Positions 6,387 to 15,925 are shown, counted from the first letter of the stretch. The stretch is 58,005 bases of DNA from Bacteroidales bacterium (GCA_022653735.1 JALCSU010000011.1:1-58005), one strand, 5' to 3'. Notes: generated from the sequence alone by a model not told the origin. Numbers and translations: made by a program.

Positions 6387-9110
6387 CTAGTGCATGTTCT
6401 CGACCGGGGTGTCGTGGGGGTTTTCGATAGGGGTGTCGGTGTTTTCGTCGGGGTTACCCTGGGTGTCCTTTTGCTTGAGGTCGCGGGTGGATTTGCGGGC
6501 ATCTTCGCGGGCTTTCTGTTTTTCGTAGCGAGCCTTATAGCGGTCGTAGATTTTCTGCTCTTTAGCCGCACGTTTATCCAAAGCCCGAAGCGTCTTCAGG
6601 GTCTTCTTTCTTAGCTTCTCTTGTTGCTTGGCGGCCTTCTTCGCGGCTTTTTCCTGATCTTTCTTTTCCAGCCGCTCCCATCTAGCCTTCTTGCGAGCCT
6701 CCCTGTCAAGCCTCTTCGCCTGCTTTGCCTCCTTGATGCTCCCCTTTCCGGGCTCTTGTTTTGCCTCATTGACTCCGCCAAGGCTACCCTTTCCGGACCT
6801 CTGCTTCAGGGAATCTGCAGAAACACCACCAGCCAAGGAATCAGCCTTAGACACTAGCGGATTCTCCTTTCCTGAAAGCGTATCGGTCTTCATCGAAAGC
6901 GAGTCTGGCTTAGCGGCAAGGCTGTCCTTAACGGCCAAAGTGTCCTTACCTAATGCTAATGCCTTACTGAGAGAATCTAAATAGGCCTCGTGAATAAGAG
7001 CCAGAGAGTCTTTTCTAGCCGACTCAATCTTATCCAGAGAATCTTTCTGGAGGCCACGAGCCCGTTTAAGCGAATCGCTCCGAGCAATCATCTTATTCAC
7101 CTCATCCATATAGCCAGGAAAATACTTGTCAGTATGAGGGAATGCCGCATGAGGAATGCTTTCATACTTAGCTCTCATCGATTTCCTAGGGACCAATGAA
7201 GTCACATCGGAAGGAGATTTAGGCCTTTTATCGGGAAGCCACTTGTAATCTTTCAGAAAACGCTCGTCCCTCTTCATCTGAACTACAGGATAGGCATCGC
7301 TCTTAACTTCCTCGAAATAATTTAGATCATTGATGCTGCCATCCTTGAAATTCGCCGTGAGCATCTTCGACTCAAACTTGTTCACGGTGGCCAGCGACTT
7401 ATTCTCTTCAATGTAGAACACCCCGGCCACGCTTCCCATTGCATCGAATCGCTTCAGAGCACCGGACGTGTCGAAATACGCCATCATATCCGTGGCTTTA
7501 ATCTGGTCATAGCAGGCAGTATCCTCTTGAACCGCTATGAAAGCTTGGGACATGAGACTGGCTCTGTCGAATGAGCGATTCTTAATGAGCATAGCGATGC
7601 TGTCGGCAGAATATTGCCGTTTTTCCTCATTCCAAACAAGAGGGTCTATGTAAAGCCGCACCAGAGAGTCCAGGTCGCTATATTCAAGAGAATCACAGGC
7701 CATCTGCATGTCGCTCTTGTATAGCTTGACGTTCTTAACGGCTCTGGCAAAGCCTATCGCAGTGGAATCGGTCTTCGCCAGAGCAATGGAATCTGCTCTG
7801 GCAAGAGAATCCCTTATAGTGGCGATTCTCAAAGAGTCTTGATTGATATTCTGAGCCGCATTCTCAGGACTTTCCCCTGCGGCAGGAGGTTCCAGTCCAC
7901 CGGAAGGCGGGCCAGCGACTCCGGCAGGTGGGCCAACAACTCCGGCAGGATGCGCAACGGCATCCTTGCCCCTGTCCACAGAAGCGAAAGCGTTCGGATC
8001 CTCCTCCTCCATCTTTTTCTTTTCCTCAGCAGCTTTCGCCGCCGCATCCCTCGCAGCATTCTCCCTGTAAGCACCTATGGCATCCTGATACATTTCATCT
8101 ACCCTAGCCTTGGCGGATTTGAAACTTTCATCAGGGATTGCGCATTTCGGCACCGTCCAATAAACCAGTTCGTCACCACCGACGTACACTGTGTCTCTGG
8201 TGCTGTCCTGCTCAACGACACAGATCACTGCAGGGTCGCGACGCATCAAGATCTTCGAGAGGGAATCGCAATAATGCATGTAACCAGCGACAGATGCCAC
8301 ATTCCTCGTGGTGTCGAGTACTTGCGCATTACCGAACATTTCGGCATCTTTCGTGTTCCTGAAATATTTCAAAGAATCCGCCCATCCCTCCTGATTCTCA
8401 GTCAGCAAATGGACGTTATCATTAAAAAGGAATATTTCTTTGGCTCGGTCGTACCACCCAGCATCAGCAGAAAGCATATTCTTTTTCTGCCATGCGTTAG
8501 TCCCTTTGCCGAAAGTCGCAAAACTCTGGTCGGTATTATATTCAAGATGATCAGTCTTTATGAATATGGAGTCGGTGAACATATTCACGTCCCCATTGAA
8601 AAAGAAAGTCTTTATCTTAGAATCATAAGTACCCACATCCCCTTCTATGATTTGGCCACTCTCATCCCTGAAAGACCCTCCATCTCTGAATATGGCGACG
8701 CTATCCTTAGTGTTGTAATCCAGATTATTCGTCCTCAGAGTATTCTTCTTCTTATCCTGAAGCTGAACAAGAGCACCACGAAATTGCGCAAGGTTATCCT
8801 GAATATAGTAGTCTAGTTTCTCGCCCGTTAGAATCGTCTCATTCTGAATTATCTGCACATGGCCGATGGCATTGATTATCTGATCTTCGACATGCCAAAG
8901 AGCAGTGTCGCACAGTAGAAGCGTGCCGTTATGCTGGAAACGAGCGTGGCCAAGCGCCTTCCTGAGATTCTTCCCGAATTCTTCCTCTTGCCTCAGCTCA
9001 TCGCAGCCTAAAAGACGCACGAGGCTATCAGTGTCCTCATGGTTCTGAGCCAAGAGCCCGAAGCACGCCAGGAATGATAGAAGAAAATATGAGAGAAGGC
9101 GGCGGAACAT
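6387..9110 (-). CDS. OstA/LptA-like lipopolysaccharide transport protein
   Basis: The N-terminus has a signal peptide (MFRRLLSYFLLSFLACFG) and then repeated beta-jellyroll OstA-type segments with alternating statements such as TLLLCDTALWHVEDQIINA and SIFIKTDHLEYN, typical of Bacteroidota OstA-like proteins expected to bridge LPS in the periplasm. Residues from about 630 onward are a Lys/Arg/Glu-rich coiled coil with KDSLA-type repeats, and the last 25 residues are Pro/Glu/Asn repeats. I chose the start at 9110, where ATG overlaps the stop of the upstream SurA-like gene (TAATG); a longer frame to 9137 would lose the signal peptide. Total 907 residues. Confidence 0.82.
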   Translation of the reverse strand: MFRRLLSYFLLSFLACFGLLAQNHEDTDSLVRLLGCDELRQEEEFGKNLRKALGHARFQHNGTLLLCDTALWHVEDQIINAIGHVQIIQNETILTGEKLDYYIQDNLAQFRGALVQLQDKKKNTLRTNNLDYNTKDSVAIFRDGGSFRDESGQIIEGDVGTYDSKIKTFFFNGDVNMFTDSIFIKTDHLEYNTDQSFATFGKGTNAWQKKNMLSADAGWYDRAKEIFLFNDNVHLLTENQEGWADSLKYFRNTKDAEMFGNAQVLDTTRNVASVAGYMHYCDSLSKILMRRDPAVICVVEQDSTRDTVYVGGDELVYWTVPKCAIPDESFKSAKARVDEMYQDAIGAYRENAARDAAAKAAEEKKKMEEEDPNAFASVDRGKDAVAHPAGVVGPPAGVAGPPSGGLEPPAAGESPENAAQNINQDSLRIATIRDSLARADSIALAKTDSTAIGFARAVKNVKLYKSDMQMACDSLEYSDLDSLVRLYIDPLVWNEEKRQYSADSIAMLIKNRSFDRASLMSQAFIAVQEDTACYDQIKATDMMAYFDTSGALKRFDAMGSVAGVFYIEENKSLATVNKFESKMLTANFKDGSINDLNYFEEVKSDAYPVVQMKRDERFLKDYKWLPDKRPKSPSDVTSLVPRKSMRAKYESIPHAAFPHTDKYFPGYMDEVNKMIARSDSLKRARGLQKDSLDKIESARKDSLALIHEAYLDSLSKALALGKDTLAVKDSLAAKPDSLSMKTDTLSGKENPLVSKADSLAGGVSADSLKQRSGKGSLGGVNEAKQEPGKGSIKEAKQAKRLDREARKKARWERLEKKDQEKAAKKAAKQQEKLRKKTLKTLRALDKRAAKEQKIYDRYKARYEKQKAREDARKSTRDLKQKDTQGNPDENTDTPIENPHDTPVENMH

Positions 9111-10504
9111 TAATCTTTGGTGATCTTCGAAGCCCATTCAGACCTGTGGAAATCGCAATTAGCGAACATCGGGTCTATCGTTATATGAGTTTCCTTTATT
9201 TTTTTCGTAAGGAAATCGTCTATCGCCTTCACCTGCTTATCCTCCTTCACCTGGTTAGCAAGCTGATTGAAGTCATCTTGGAAAGTAGCCGTGTGAGCAG
9301 GCAAGATTTTATCCACTCGGATAATCTTATACATTGTCTTCCCATCGATATATGGGTGAGTGTCGTTCTGGCGACCATCATTGTCGGTGGACTCGACAGG
9401 CAAGGATATTTCTCCCTCTTTCAAGTCTTTTATGGCATCGTAGTCGGCAGGTTTCAACTGGTCAATCTCGAAATATGCCGAGCCTGTGCTTGGGTCGGAC
9501 ATCTGCCCGCCATTCGTTCTCGTAGCCGCATCCTGGGAATAGAATTGGGCTGCCATCTCGAAGGTCACCGCCTTATTGAGAATCTCTGTGCGGAGGCTAT
9601 CCAATGTCTTAAAGGCTTTCTGCTTATCAGCCTCGGTATATTGCGGCTTCATTAATATATGCCTGGCATTGAACATGTCACCCTTTTTCTCTATCACCTC
9701 GATAAGGTGGAAGCCATCAGGGGTTTCAACTATTTGAGATATGGTTCCAGGCTTCAAAGCCATTGCTGCGTCTGAGAAGGCCGGCCAGAAAATGGACTTC
9801 GAAGCCATGCCCAGTTCCCCACCGCGACGTGCGCTGCCCGGGTCCTCTGAATATATTCTCGCAAGAGTGGAAAATTTCTCTCCGTTAAGGATTCTCTCGC
9901 GCAGGCCCAGAAGTTTCTCGCGCACAGCCAGATTGGCAGCCTCGCGGTCTGGGTAGATGCAAATCTGGCTCAATTTATACTTGATAGGCACGACAGGAAG
10001 GTTGTCCTTATCTACTGTGTCGAGATATTCCTTGACATCATGAGGAGTCATGTCCGGGACAGTATTCATAATCTGCTGCTGCTCCTGCTGGGTCAGGCTC
10101 ATGTCCTGATACTGCTGCCTCCAGTCAAGGCGCAGCCTGTAGAGAGGCTTTCCGAAATATTTTTCTACGTTTTCTTCTCCACCCAGGTAGGTCATGACCC
10201 TGTCCATCTGGTTGGAAAGCATGCTCTCGACCTGATCGTTGTTAACAGTCAGGGAATCAATCTTGGCCTGCATCAGGAAAAGCTTAGACTCCATTATGGA
10301 CTCCAGCAACTCGCAGCGCTTATTCCTATCGGAAGACAGACCCTGAGCGTTCTGGTTCTTTATCTCATCTTCCAAGTCCGACAGGGTTATCGCCTCGTTT
10401 CCAATCACCGCGACGGTCTTGTCTACGTATTTATATTTCTGAGCTGACGCATGGACACAAAAAGCAGCAAGCAACGCAGCCGCAAATACGATTTTTCTTG
10501 TCAT
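9110..10504 (-). CDS. SurA-like periplasmic peptidyl-prolyl isomerase
   Basis: This 464-residue protein has a cleavable signal peptide (ending near HASAQ), an N-terminal SurA-type helical chaperone region (residues about 25-165), and two parvulin-type rotamase modules: one around FSTLARIYSEDPGSARRGGE and GFHLIEVIEK, another around ARHILMKPQ and YSQDAATRTNGGQM. It should assist folding of outer-membrane proteins. It sits between a PpiC-like lipoprotein gene (4-base overlap) and the OstA-like gene (TAATG overlap), so the operon links two branches of outer-membrane assembly. Confidence 0.88.
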   Translation of the reverse strand: MTRKIVFAAALLAAFCVHASAQKYKYVDKTVAVIGNEAITLSDLEDEIKNQNAQGLSSDRNKRCELLESIMESKLFLMQAKIDSLTVNNDQVESMLSNQMDRVMTYLGGEENVEKYFGKPLYRLRLDWRQQYQDMSLTQQEQQQIMNTVPDMTPHDVKEYLDTVDKDNLPVVPIKYKLSQICIYPDREAANLAVREKLLGLRERILNGEKFSTLARIYSEDPGSARRGGELGMASKSIFWPAFSDAAMALKPGTISQIVETPDGFHLIEVIEKKGDMFNARHILMKPQYTEADKQKAFKTLDSLRTEILNKAVTFEMAAQFYSQDAATRTNGGQMSDPSTGSAYFEIDQLKPADYDAIKDLKEGEISLPVESTDNDGRQNDTHPYIDGKTMYKIIRVDKILPAHTATFQDDFNQLANQVKEDKQVKAIDDFLTKKIKETHITIDPMFANCDFHRSEWASKITKD

Positions 10505-11364
10505 TTCGAGTAAATTTCAAAGTTTTCCTTAACTCGGGCATTCTCTAACAAGTCCCGTTCCAAAGTACTTAGCAAAGTGTGCTTACGCTCACTGATGATA
10601 CTGTCGATGATTTTCTCCCTGACATATTCAATAGGAGCCACTTCTCCCTCTTCCACAACGTCAGCGAGATATATTATCACCAGATTATCGTTATCGTCTT
10701 CGAACTGAATCACCGCCGCTTTCTTGCAAGGCTTTATCTCATTGTAGCTGACTCCGATGCTAGCTGCAAGCGCCAAGACATCCATCCATTGGAAAGAAAA
10801 GTCATGATATTTAAGCCCACCCTTTAGAGCCAGGCTGTCGGCTTCTATCACGTCCTCGACATTGTCCGAACACATCAGCTTTTTGAAACTTGCCAAAAAA
10901 GAAGACTCTTTATTAATATTCAGGGTCCTGGCTTTCACCAGCGCCCTCTGGGCCTTGAAACTCTCGGCATGCGACTTATAATATTCGTAAATCTGAGCCT
11001 CGGAGACCGACGTATCCAGCCTTTCATTAATGTATCGCTGCTCGTACCGATAGCGCAGCAGGCTCTCCTTATATTGCTCAAGTTCTTTCGTGACGTCTTT
11101 CTCTTCCTTTGACAACTCTTTGTCCGAGACATCTTGGAAGGCCATGTCCGTAGCCCAAGAATTGATGTAGAGCATTGCCATGTTAAGGCTGTCCTCCGAG
11201 CTAGTGCCTTTAGGAATCATGGCCTCAACCTCAGACCTGTACAAGCGATGCTTCCCAAGTTTGGCCACTACCTCCTCGTCATGCACTATGGAAGAAAGCC
11301 ACTGGCAAGATTGAAGTGCCAGCAGCAGGGAAAGATAAAGGAATATGCCGGGACGGAGCCTCAT
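10501..11364 (-). CDS. Lipoprotein, PpiC/SurA-N-like foldase relative
   Basis: The 287-residue product has a lipoprotein signal (LLALQSC, Cys19 or 20) and a mostly helical body with an N-terminal segment like that of SurA/PrsA (VVAKLGKHRLYRSEVEAMIP). No complete parvulin active site is visible, so it may be a chaperone without isomerase activity. Bacteroidales commonly carry such a gene between guaB and surA; the 4-base ATGA overlap with the SurA-like gene and 6-bp gap to guaB show one operon. Confidence 0.7.
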   Translation of the reverse strand: MRLRPGIFLYLSLLLALQSCQWLSSIVHDEEVVAKLGKHRLYRSEVEAMIPKGTSSEDSLNMAMLYINSWATDMAFQDVSDKELSKEEKDVTKELEQYKESLLRYRYEQRYINERLDTSVSEAQIYEYYKSHAESFKAQRALVKARTLNINKESSFLASFKKLMCSDNVEDVIEADSLALKGGLKYHDFSFQWMDVLALAASIGVSYNEIKPCKKAAVIQFEDDNDNLVIIYLADVVEEGEVAPIEYVREKIIDSIISERKHTLLSTLERDLLENARVKENFEIYSK

Positions 11365-11370
11365 CTGGAA

Positions 11371-12840
11371 TTAACGGGTATAGTTCGGGGCTTCCTTCGT
11401 GATAGTCACGTCGTGAGGATGGCTCTCAAGCATGCCGGCCTGGGTTATCCTGATGAACTGGGCGTTTCGCAATTCAGGAATAGTGTGAGCTCCGCAGTAG
11501 CCCATTCCGGAGCGAAGGCCGCCCACGAGCTGATAGACGATTTCAGAGACAGTGCCCTTATAAGGCACCTGGGCAACGATTCCTTCTGGAACCAACTTCT
11601 TTGCGTCGGTCTCGGCATCCTGGAAATACCTGTCTTTCGAGCCAGCTTCCATTGCCTCCAGCGAGCCCATGCCCCTGTAAGCCTTGAAACGTCTTCCGTT
11701 CATGATGATCGTCTCACCAGGCGACTCCTCAGCGCCTGCCAGCAGAGAGCCGGCCATGATGGTGCTAGCACCAGCGGCGAGAGCCTTCACGACATCTCCT
11801 GAATATCTTATCCCGCCATCTGCAATCACTGGAATTCCAGTGCCCTTGAGTGCCTCTGACGCATTCAGGACTGCCGTAAGCTGTGGAACGCCAATGCCGG
11901 CGATGACGCGCGTAGTGCAGATTGACCCAGGCCCGATTCCTACCTTGACGGCCTTCACCCCGGCTTCTGCCAGAGCCTTAGCGCCTTCATACGTAGCCAC
12001 GTTGCCAGCAATGATTTGAGCGTCCGGGAATGCATCGGTGCATTTTCTTATGGTTCTCAGCACGCCCTCGGAATGGCCGTGGGCAGTGTCCAGCACCACA
12101 GCATCGGCTCCAGCGTCCAGCAGCATTCCTATCCTATCTACCGTATCTACCTTAATTCCAGCCGCCGCAGCTACCATCAGACGTCCTTTGCTGTCTTTCG
12201 ATGCAATAGGATTGTCCTTTATCTTCATCAGGTCCTTATAAGTGATGAGACCCACCAGCTTCCCATCCTTGTCTACGACAGGTAGTTTCTCAACCTTGCT
12301 GTGACGCAAAATGTTCGTGGCTTCGGAAAGCGTGATTCCCTTTGGGGCAGTCACGAGATTTTCCTTTGTCATGACTTCAGAGACAGGCTGCCTCAGGTCA
12401 TCCAAGAACCTAAGGTCTCTGTTTGTCACAATCCCGATTAAGTAACCATTAGCATCCACGACAGGGATGCCGCCAATATGGTTTTTCTTCATCATTGCGA
12501 GGGCAACCCCGACCGTTGCTTCCGGATGAATTGTGACAGGGTCGTAAATCATTCCGTTCTCTGCCCTCTTCACCCTGCGAACCTGCTCGCACTGACTCTC
12601 TATCGTCATGTTCTTATGAATGACGCCGATGCCACCATTACGCGCCATGGCTATTGCAAGATCTGCCTCTGTCACTGTGTCCATTGCGGCAGACACGATA
12701 GGAGTGTGCAATCTAATCTCTGCAGTGAAGTCGGTTGAGCAATCGACCTCTCTCGGAAGTACATCGGAATGGGCCGGCACTAGCAAAACATCATCGAAGG
12801 TGAGGCCTTCAGGAATTTCTCTGGTAACGAACTTTGACAT
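11371..12840 (-). CDS. guaB: Inosine-5'-monophosphate dehydrogenase
   Basis: GuaB oxidises IMP to XMP with NAD, the committed step of GMP synthesis. The 489 residues have the TIM-barrel core interrupted by two CBS domains (about residues 95-210). The catalytic loop [11 protein letters not shown] carries the nucleophile Cys308, followed by [11 protein letters not shown] and the flap region with YRGMGSL. It is the first gene of the operon that continues with the PpiC-like lipoprotein, SurA-like and OstA-like genes. Confidence 0.97.
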   Translation of the reverse strand: MSKFVTREIPEGLTFDDVLLVPAHSDVLPREVDCSTDFTAEIRLHTPIVSAAMDTVTEADLAIAMARNGGIGVIHKNMTIESQCEQVRRVKRAENGMIYDPVTIHPEATVGVALAMMKKNHIGGIPVVDANGYLIGIVTNRDLRFLDDLRQPVSEVMTKENLVTAPKGITLSEATNILRHSKVEKLPVVDKDGKLVGLITYKDLMKIKDNPIASKDSKGRLMVAAAAGIKVDTVDRIGMLLDAGADAVVLDTAHGHSEGVLRTIRKCTDAFPDAQIIAGNVATYEGAKALAEAGVKAVKVGIGPGSICTTRVIAGIGVPQLTAVLNASEALKGTGIPVIADGGIRYSGDVVKALAAGASTIMAGSLLAGAEESPGETIIMNGRRFKAYRGMGSLEAMEAGSKDRYFQDAETDAKKLVPEGIVAQVPYKGTVSEIVYQLVGGLRSGMGYCGAHTIPELRNAQFIRITQAGMLESHPHDVTITKEAPNYTR

Positions 12841-12857
12841 TGATTAAGAAAATTTGG

Positions 12858-12865
12858 CAAATTTA
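12858..12865 (-). promoter_or_regulatory. -7 promoter element of the guaB operon
   Basis: TAAATTTG on the minus strand lies 17 bases before the guaB ATG. A TTTC at 12885-12888 with 19-base spacing is a near match to the -33 TTTG box. The site falls between guaB and the 3' end of the NlpC gene at 12867. Confidence 0.6.
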
Positions 12866-12866
12866 A

Positions 12867-13958
12867 TCAATTTTGAGCGAAATAGAAAGGACTTTTCCAC
12901 ATGGAAACTACACCCGAACCCTTTTTATCAACCTCGCCTAAAATTCTTCTCGCTCGGATCGGCTGACGGCCGGCATAATCTCCCGCAGCTGGATTTAGAG
13001 AACTAATGCGAACTACTTGAGAGGAATGAATATATTTCCCATCGCCTAGGTATATACCCACATGAGTCACCCTTTCCGAGGTGCTGTCAGTAGCAGCTCT
13101 GCCAAAAAATAGCAAATCGCCAGGAAGGAGGTCCCTGCTACTGAATTCCTCATTTATGAATATGCCAACATCGCTTCCTGTCCGTGCCTGCTGGGAAGCA
13201 TTCCTGGGCAGGAGGATGCCGTTCATGAAATACACGCATCGTGCCAAGCCGCTGCAATCCACGTTCTTGATAGAAGTGCCTCCCCACATGTATGGCACGC
13301 CAAGGAATTTGCTTGCAGCCTCTAGAATATTATTTCTGCATTTTTCCGGGCTTCCGAGCATCTCATATGAGTCCTTTGCCCATTTATAGAATATGTCTAC
13401 GTCTTCTGCTGGCACGTAGCCAGTCTTGCCAGACGGCAGCACGACGCCCACGAATTTCTTCTTGAGCACCGCCCTGCCCTCGGTGTAACCCTGAAGGGAG
13501 CCGCTCGTGTGCACGATTTGCTTGTACATTATTCTCACGATGTCGCCCATTACGAAATCGCTCACTATCGGAGAGTTAAGGGAAGGTTCTTCATAGATAT
13601 GCGAATATGATGCAGTGCAGATGTATTTAGGTGCTTCCAGATAGTCCCGTAATTCTATATCGTCCATCGGAACCAAGCCCTTTTCGTTCACCCATGCCGC
13701 GTAGGGCTCAGGAGACTTGATTTTCACCCAGTAGGTGCTCGTATCCAAGAGCTCTACGATAGTGCCCATCAGCGCTTGGTTTCCGAGCTCAGCGGGGTAG
13801 TCAGGTTTTTCTCGCATGAAGTTGGCAGAAAATTCAGTGACTGCCCAATGCCTCTCTCCCTGCGCTGCAGCTTCCTGCCCCATTGCAGCAGCCTGAATGC
13901 AGGCAAGGGCAAGCACGACGACAACGGAATGCGATATATTCATAAAAAATTTTTTCAT
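12867..13958 (-). CDS. NlpC/P60 cell-wall endopeptidase with SH3b domains
   Basis: The predicted 363-residue secreted protein has a signal peptide (MKKFFMNISHSVVVVLALACIQAAA), two bacterial SH3-like domains (about residues 35-100 and 110-190) that bind peptidoglycan, and a C-terminal NlpC/P60 domain. The catalytic triad is visible as Cys235 in DCSGLARC, His299 in RVTHVGIYLGDG and His312 in YIHSS. It should cleave stem peptides, probably gamma-D-Glu to diamino acid bonds. A longer open frame to 14450 overlaps the divergent radical SAM gene and lacks a signal peptide, so I reject it. An alternative start is the ATG at 13943 (MNISHS). Confidence 0.9.
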   Translation of the reverse strand: MKKFFMNISHSVVVVLALACIQAAAMGQEAAAQGERHWAVTEFSANFMREKPDYPAELGNQALMGTIVELLDTSTYWVKIKSPEPYAAWVNEKGLVPMDDIELRDYLEAPKYICTASYSHIYEEPSLNSPIVSDFVMGDIVRIMYKQIVHTSGSLQGYTEGRAVLKKKFVGVVLPSGKTGYVPAEDVDIFYKWAKDSYEMLGSPEKCRNNILEAASKFLGVPYMWGGTSIKNVDCSGLARCVYFMNGILLPRNASQQARTGSDVGIFINEEFSSRDLLPGDLLFFGRAATDSTSERVTHVGIYLGDGKYIHSSQVVRISSLNPAAGDYAGRQPIRARRILGEVDKKGSGVVSMWKSPFYFAQN

Positions 13959-13965
13959 ATCCTTA

Positions 13966-13973
13966 CAAATATA
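13966..13973 (-). promoter_or_regulatory. -7 element of the NlpC/P60 gene, 7 nt from ATG
   Basis: TATATTTG on the minus strand is separated from the ATG at 13958 by exactly 7 bases. If that ATG is used the mRNA would be leaderless or nearly so; use of 13943 would give a leader of about 17 nt. Confidence 0.6.
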
Positions 13974-13982
13974 AAAAATCCT

Positions 13983-13990
13983 TAGCTTTG
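13983..13990 (+). promoter_or_regulatory. -7 element of the YhcC-type gene, 7 nt from ATG
   Basis: TAGCTTTG matches TAnnTTTG and is followed by 7 bases and the ATG of the radical SAM gene. It lies back to back with the NlpC promoter in a 39-bp divergent intergenic region. Confidence 0.55.
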
Positions 13991-13997
13991 CGTTGCA

Positions 13998-14999
13998 ATG
14001 GAATTTCCAGATGGTAAAAGATACTTGGCATTCAGCTCTTGCTACAGGCACCGATTCGGCGAGCGCCTGCAGAAGCTGGTCATTGATGCCGGATTCTCCT
14101 GCCCGAATCGAGATGGCTCTGTCGGAATCGGAGGGTGCACCTACTGCGACAATGCCGCTTTCCATCCTAATTACAGCACTCCCGGGAAAGGCATTCTGGA
14201 GCAGCTGGAAGAGGGAATAGCGTTCCATCGCAGGCGGTACCCGCGCGTGAAGCACTATCTGGCATATTTCCAGGCATATTCCAACACCTATGGCTCGCTG
14301 GAGCGGCTGCGCCAGGTCTACGAAGAGGCTCTGTCGCATCCTGCCGTCGTTGGCATTGTAATTGGCACTCGCCCCGACTGCATCGATGCCGAGAAGCTGG
14401 ACTATCTGGCCGCTTTGCGCCAGGGAGATGTTCTGAAAGACTGGTGCCACGGTCTCACGCTGGCAGAAACTGGGAAAGTCCTCACCGCCCCGCTAGTCAG
14501 CATAGAATATGGCATAGAGTCCTGTCACGATGCCACCCTGCGCAGGATCAACCGTGGGCATGACTTCGAGTGCGCCATGAAAGCAGTGGAAGACACCGCA
14601 TCAAGATACCTTGAAGTTGGGGCGCACTTTATTTTAGGGCTGCCCGGAGAATCCCGCCAGATGATGCTTGATGAATGCAAGGCTATTTCCGAGCTGCCAC
14701 TGACCTCAGTCAAATTCCATCAGCTGCAACTGATAAAAGGCACCAGGATGGAACAGGAATATGCTGCCTTCCCGTCGGATTTCGAGACTTTCAGCTTAAA
14801 TGAATATATCGACTTTATGGTCTCGATGCTGGAACGGCTCCGCCCAGACCTATACATTGAACGCATTGCCGGTGAGGTCCCGCCACGTTTCGTCTCCAAG
14901 ACCCCTTGGGGACTGATACGCAATCCCGACCTGCTGCATCTCCTCGACCTGCGCCTGGAGCAGCTAGGCACTTACCAAGGACGGAGATATTCAGGGTGA
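13998..14999 (+). CDS. YhcC-type radical SAM protein (TIGR01212 family)
   Basis: The 333-residue protein carries the radical SAM cluster ligands in CPNRDGSVGIGGCTYC (Cys35, Cys47, Cys50), the spacing that defines the YhcC/TIGR01212 family. Other family motifs are YFQAYSNTYG, GTRPDCID, SIEYGIES and GLPGE. It should use a 4Fe-4S cluster and S-adenosylmethionine; the substrate of this family is not settled, and an RNA target has been suggested because of its similarity to Elp3. Start ATG is supported by the promoter 7 bases upstream. A hairpin terminator follows at 15099. Confidence 0.92.
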   Translation: MEFPDGKRYLAFSSCYRHRFGERLQKLVIDAGFSCPNRDGSVGIGGCTYCDNAAFHPNYSTPGKGILEQLEEGIAFHRRRYPRVKHYLAYFQAYSNTYGSLERLRQVYEEALSHPAVVGIVIGTRPDCIDAEKLDYLAALRQGDVLKDWCHGLTLAETGKVLTAPLVSIEYGIESCHDATLRRINRGHDFECAMKAVEDTASRYLEVGAHFILGLPGESRQMMLDECKAISELPLTSVKFHQLQLIKGTRMEQEYAAFPSDFETFSLNEYIDFMVSMLERLRPDLYIERIAGEVPPRFVSKTPWGLIRNPDLLHLLDLRLEQLGTYQGRRYSG

Positions 15000-15098
15000 A
15001 CATTGTCGATACGCACGACTTTGGGATATTACGACATTATAATATAAACCTGACTGCTCCAAAGAATGAATTCATTGGGTTTCCCAGACTAATTTCAT

Positions 15099-15124
15099 GA
15101 TTACCATTTTATGGTAATCGTTTT
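15099..15124 (+). terminator. Hairpin terminator after the radical SAM gene
   Basis: GATTACCAT (15099-15107), loop TTT, ATGGTAATC (15111-15119) form a perfect 9-bp stem followed by GTTTT. It lies 100 bases after the stop codon at 14999. Confidence 0.65.
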
Positions 15125-15297
15125 ATAGTAATGCAAGTGCTTTTGCTTATACTTGCCACCTTCTGTGCCGGAAAATTCGAACAGGCAGGGCAGCCGCAGA
15201 AGAAACAGAGGATGATGTTCCTGGCCATCGCCAGCGAGGGCAAAGCCACGGCAATCACCGGTGGAAAGTTCATCACAAGCATACTGCCATCCAGGCA
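15125..15297. other. Intergenic stretch without recognisable gene
   Basis: Short open frames exist on both strands but none has a recognisable product, and the plus-strand one runs into the REP-like element (giving the artefactual string SRHSGLDPES). I see no promoter or RNA structure here. Confidence 0.4.
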
Positions 15298-15449
15298 TAA
15301 TCCGGAATCCAGGCTCGTTTATTCCCGTCATTCCGGACTTGATCCGGAATCTATGTTTGCGGAAACCAGATCCTGAATCAAGTTCAGGATGACGGGGTGG
15401 TATGGTCGGGATAACGAGGTCGGATCGTGCAGGATGACGGGGTTAGTGG
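15298..15449. repeat. REP-like element, copy 2 (most complete)
   Basis: This copy shows both halves: the left palindrome ATTCCGGA-CTTGA-TCCGGAAT (about 15330-15350), linker TTTGCGGAAACC, right palindrome ATCCTGAA-TCAAG-TTCAGGAT, and then the tails GATGACGGGGTGG and AGGATGACGGGGTTAG. A partial left half (TAATCCGGAATCC) precedes it at 15298. It runs directly into the 51-bp tandem array. Confidence 0.8.
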
Positions 15450-15806
15450 CCTCACGGTGTGCAGAAAGCCCGAATCGCACACCGTACCAGTAGTTCGGGG
15501 CCTCACGGTGTGTAATAAGGCCGAATTGCACACCGTACCAGTAGTTCGGGGCCTCACGGCGTGTAATAAGCCCGAATCGCACACCGTACCAGTGGTTCAG
15601 GTCCTCACGGTGTGTAATAAGCCCGAATCGCACACCGTACCAGTGGTTCAGGGCCTCACGGTGTGTAATAAGGCCGAATTGCACACCGTACCAGTAGTTC
15701 GGGGCCTCACGGTGTGTAAAATGCCCGGATCGCACACCGTACCAGTGGTTCGGGGCCTCACGGTGTGTAATAAGGCCGAATTGCACACCGGGACGGTGGT
15801 TCGGGG
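15450..15806. repeat. Seven tandem copies of a 51-bp hairpin repeat
   Basis: Units start at 15450, 15501, 15552, 15603, 15654, 15705 and 15756, each exactly 51 bp. Within each unit ACGGTGTG and CACACCGT form an 8-bp inverted repeat around a 16-base loop; the first and last bases vary slightly. Units 2, 5 and 7 carry AAGGCCGAATTG and units 3, 4 and 6 AAGCCCG(A/G)ATCG in the loop. The last unit has lost its right arm (ACCGGGACGG). Because 51 is a multiple of three, long open frames run through it on both strands, but their products are only repeats. The array lies between convergent genes. Confidence 0.9.
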
Positions 15807-15925
15807 AACGCGAGGGGACGTAGGAAAGGACATAGAGGGGACGTAGAGGAGAGCGAGGGGATGCGAGGGGACGTAGAGGAGCGCATGGGGATGCAGAGGG
15901 AACGTGAGGGGATGCGAGGGTCATG
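15807..15925. repeat. Purine-rich short repeats (GGGGANGNGAGG type)
   Basis: After the 51-bp array the plus strand becomes G/A-rich, with repeated GGGGACGTAG, GAGGGGATGCGAGG and GGGGATGCAGAGG. No gene is supported. The following 15926-15983 holds an inverted repeat CCTGGC-N9-GCCAGG (15962-15982) directly after the susD stop. Confidence 0.6.

Noticed and set aside
13959..14450. N-terminal extension of the NlpC/P60 frame
   Set aside because: It overlaps the radical SAM gene on the other strand, removes the signal peptide from the N-terminus, and lies upstream of the -7 element.
15450..15806. CRISPR-like array
   Set aside because: Repeat plus loop are conserved together in every 51-bp unit; there are no unique spacers and no cas genes, so it is a tandem repeat.
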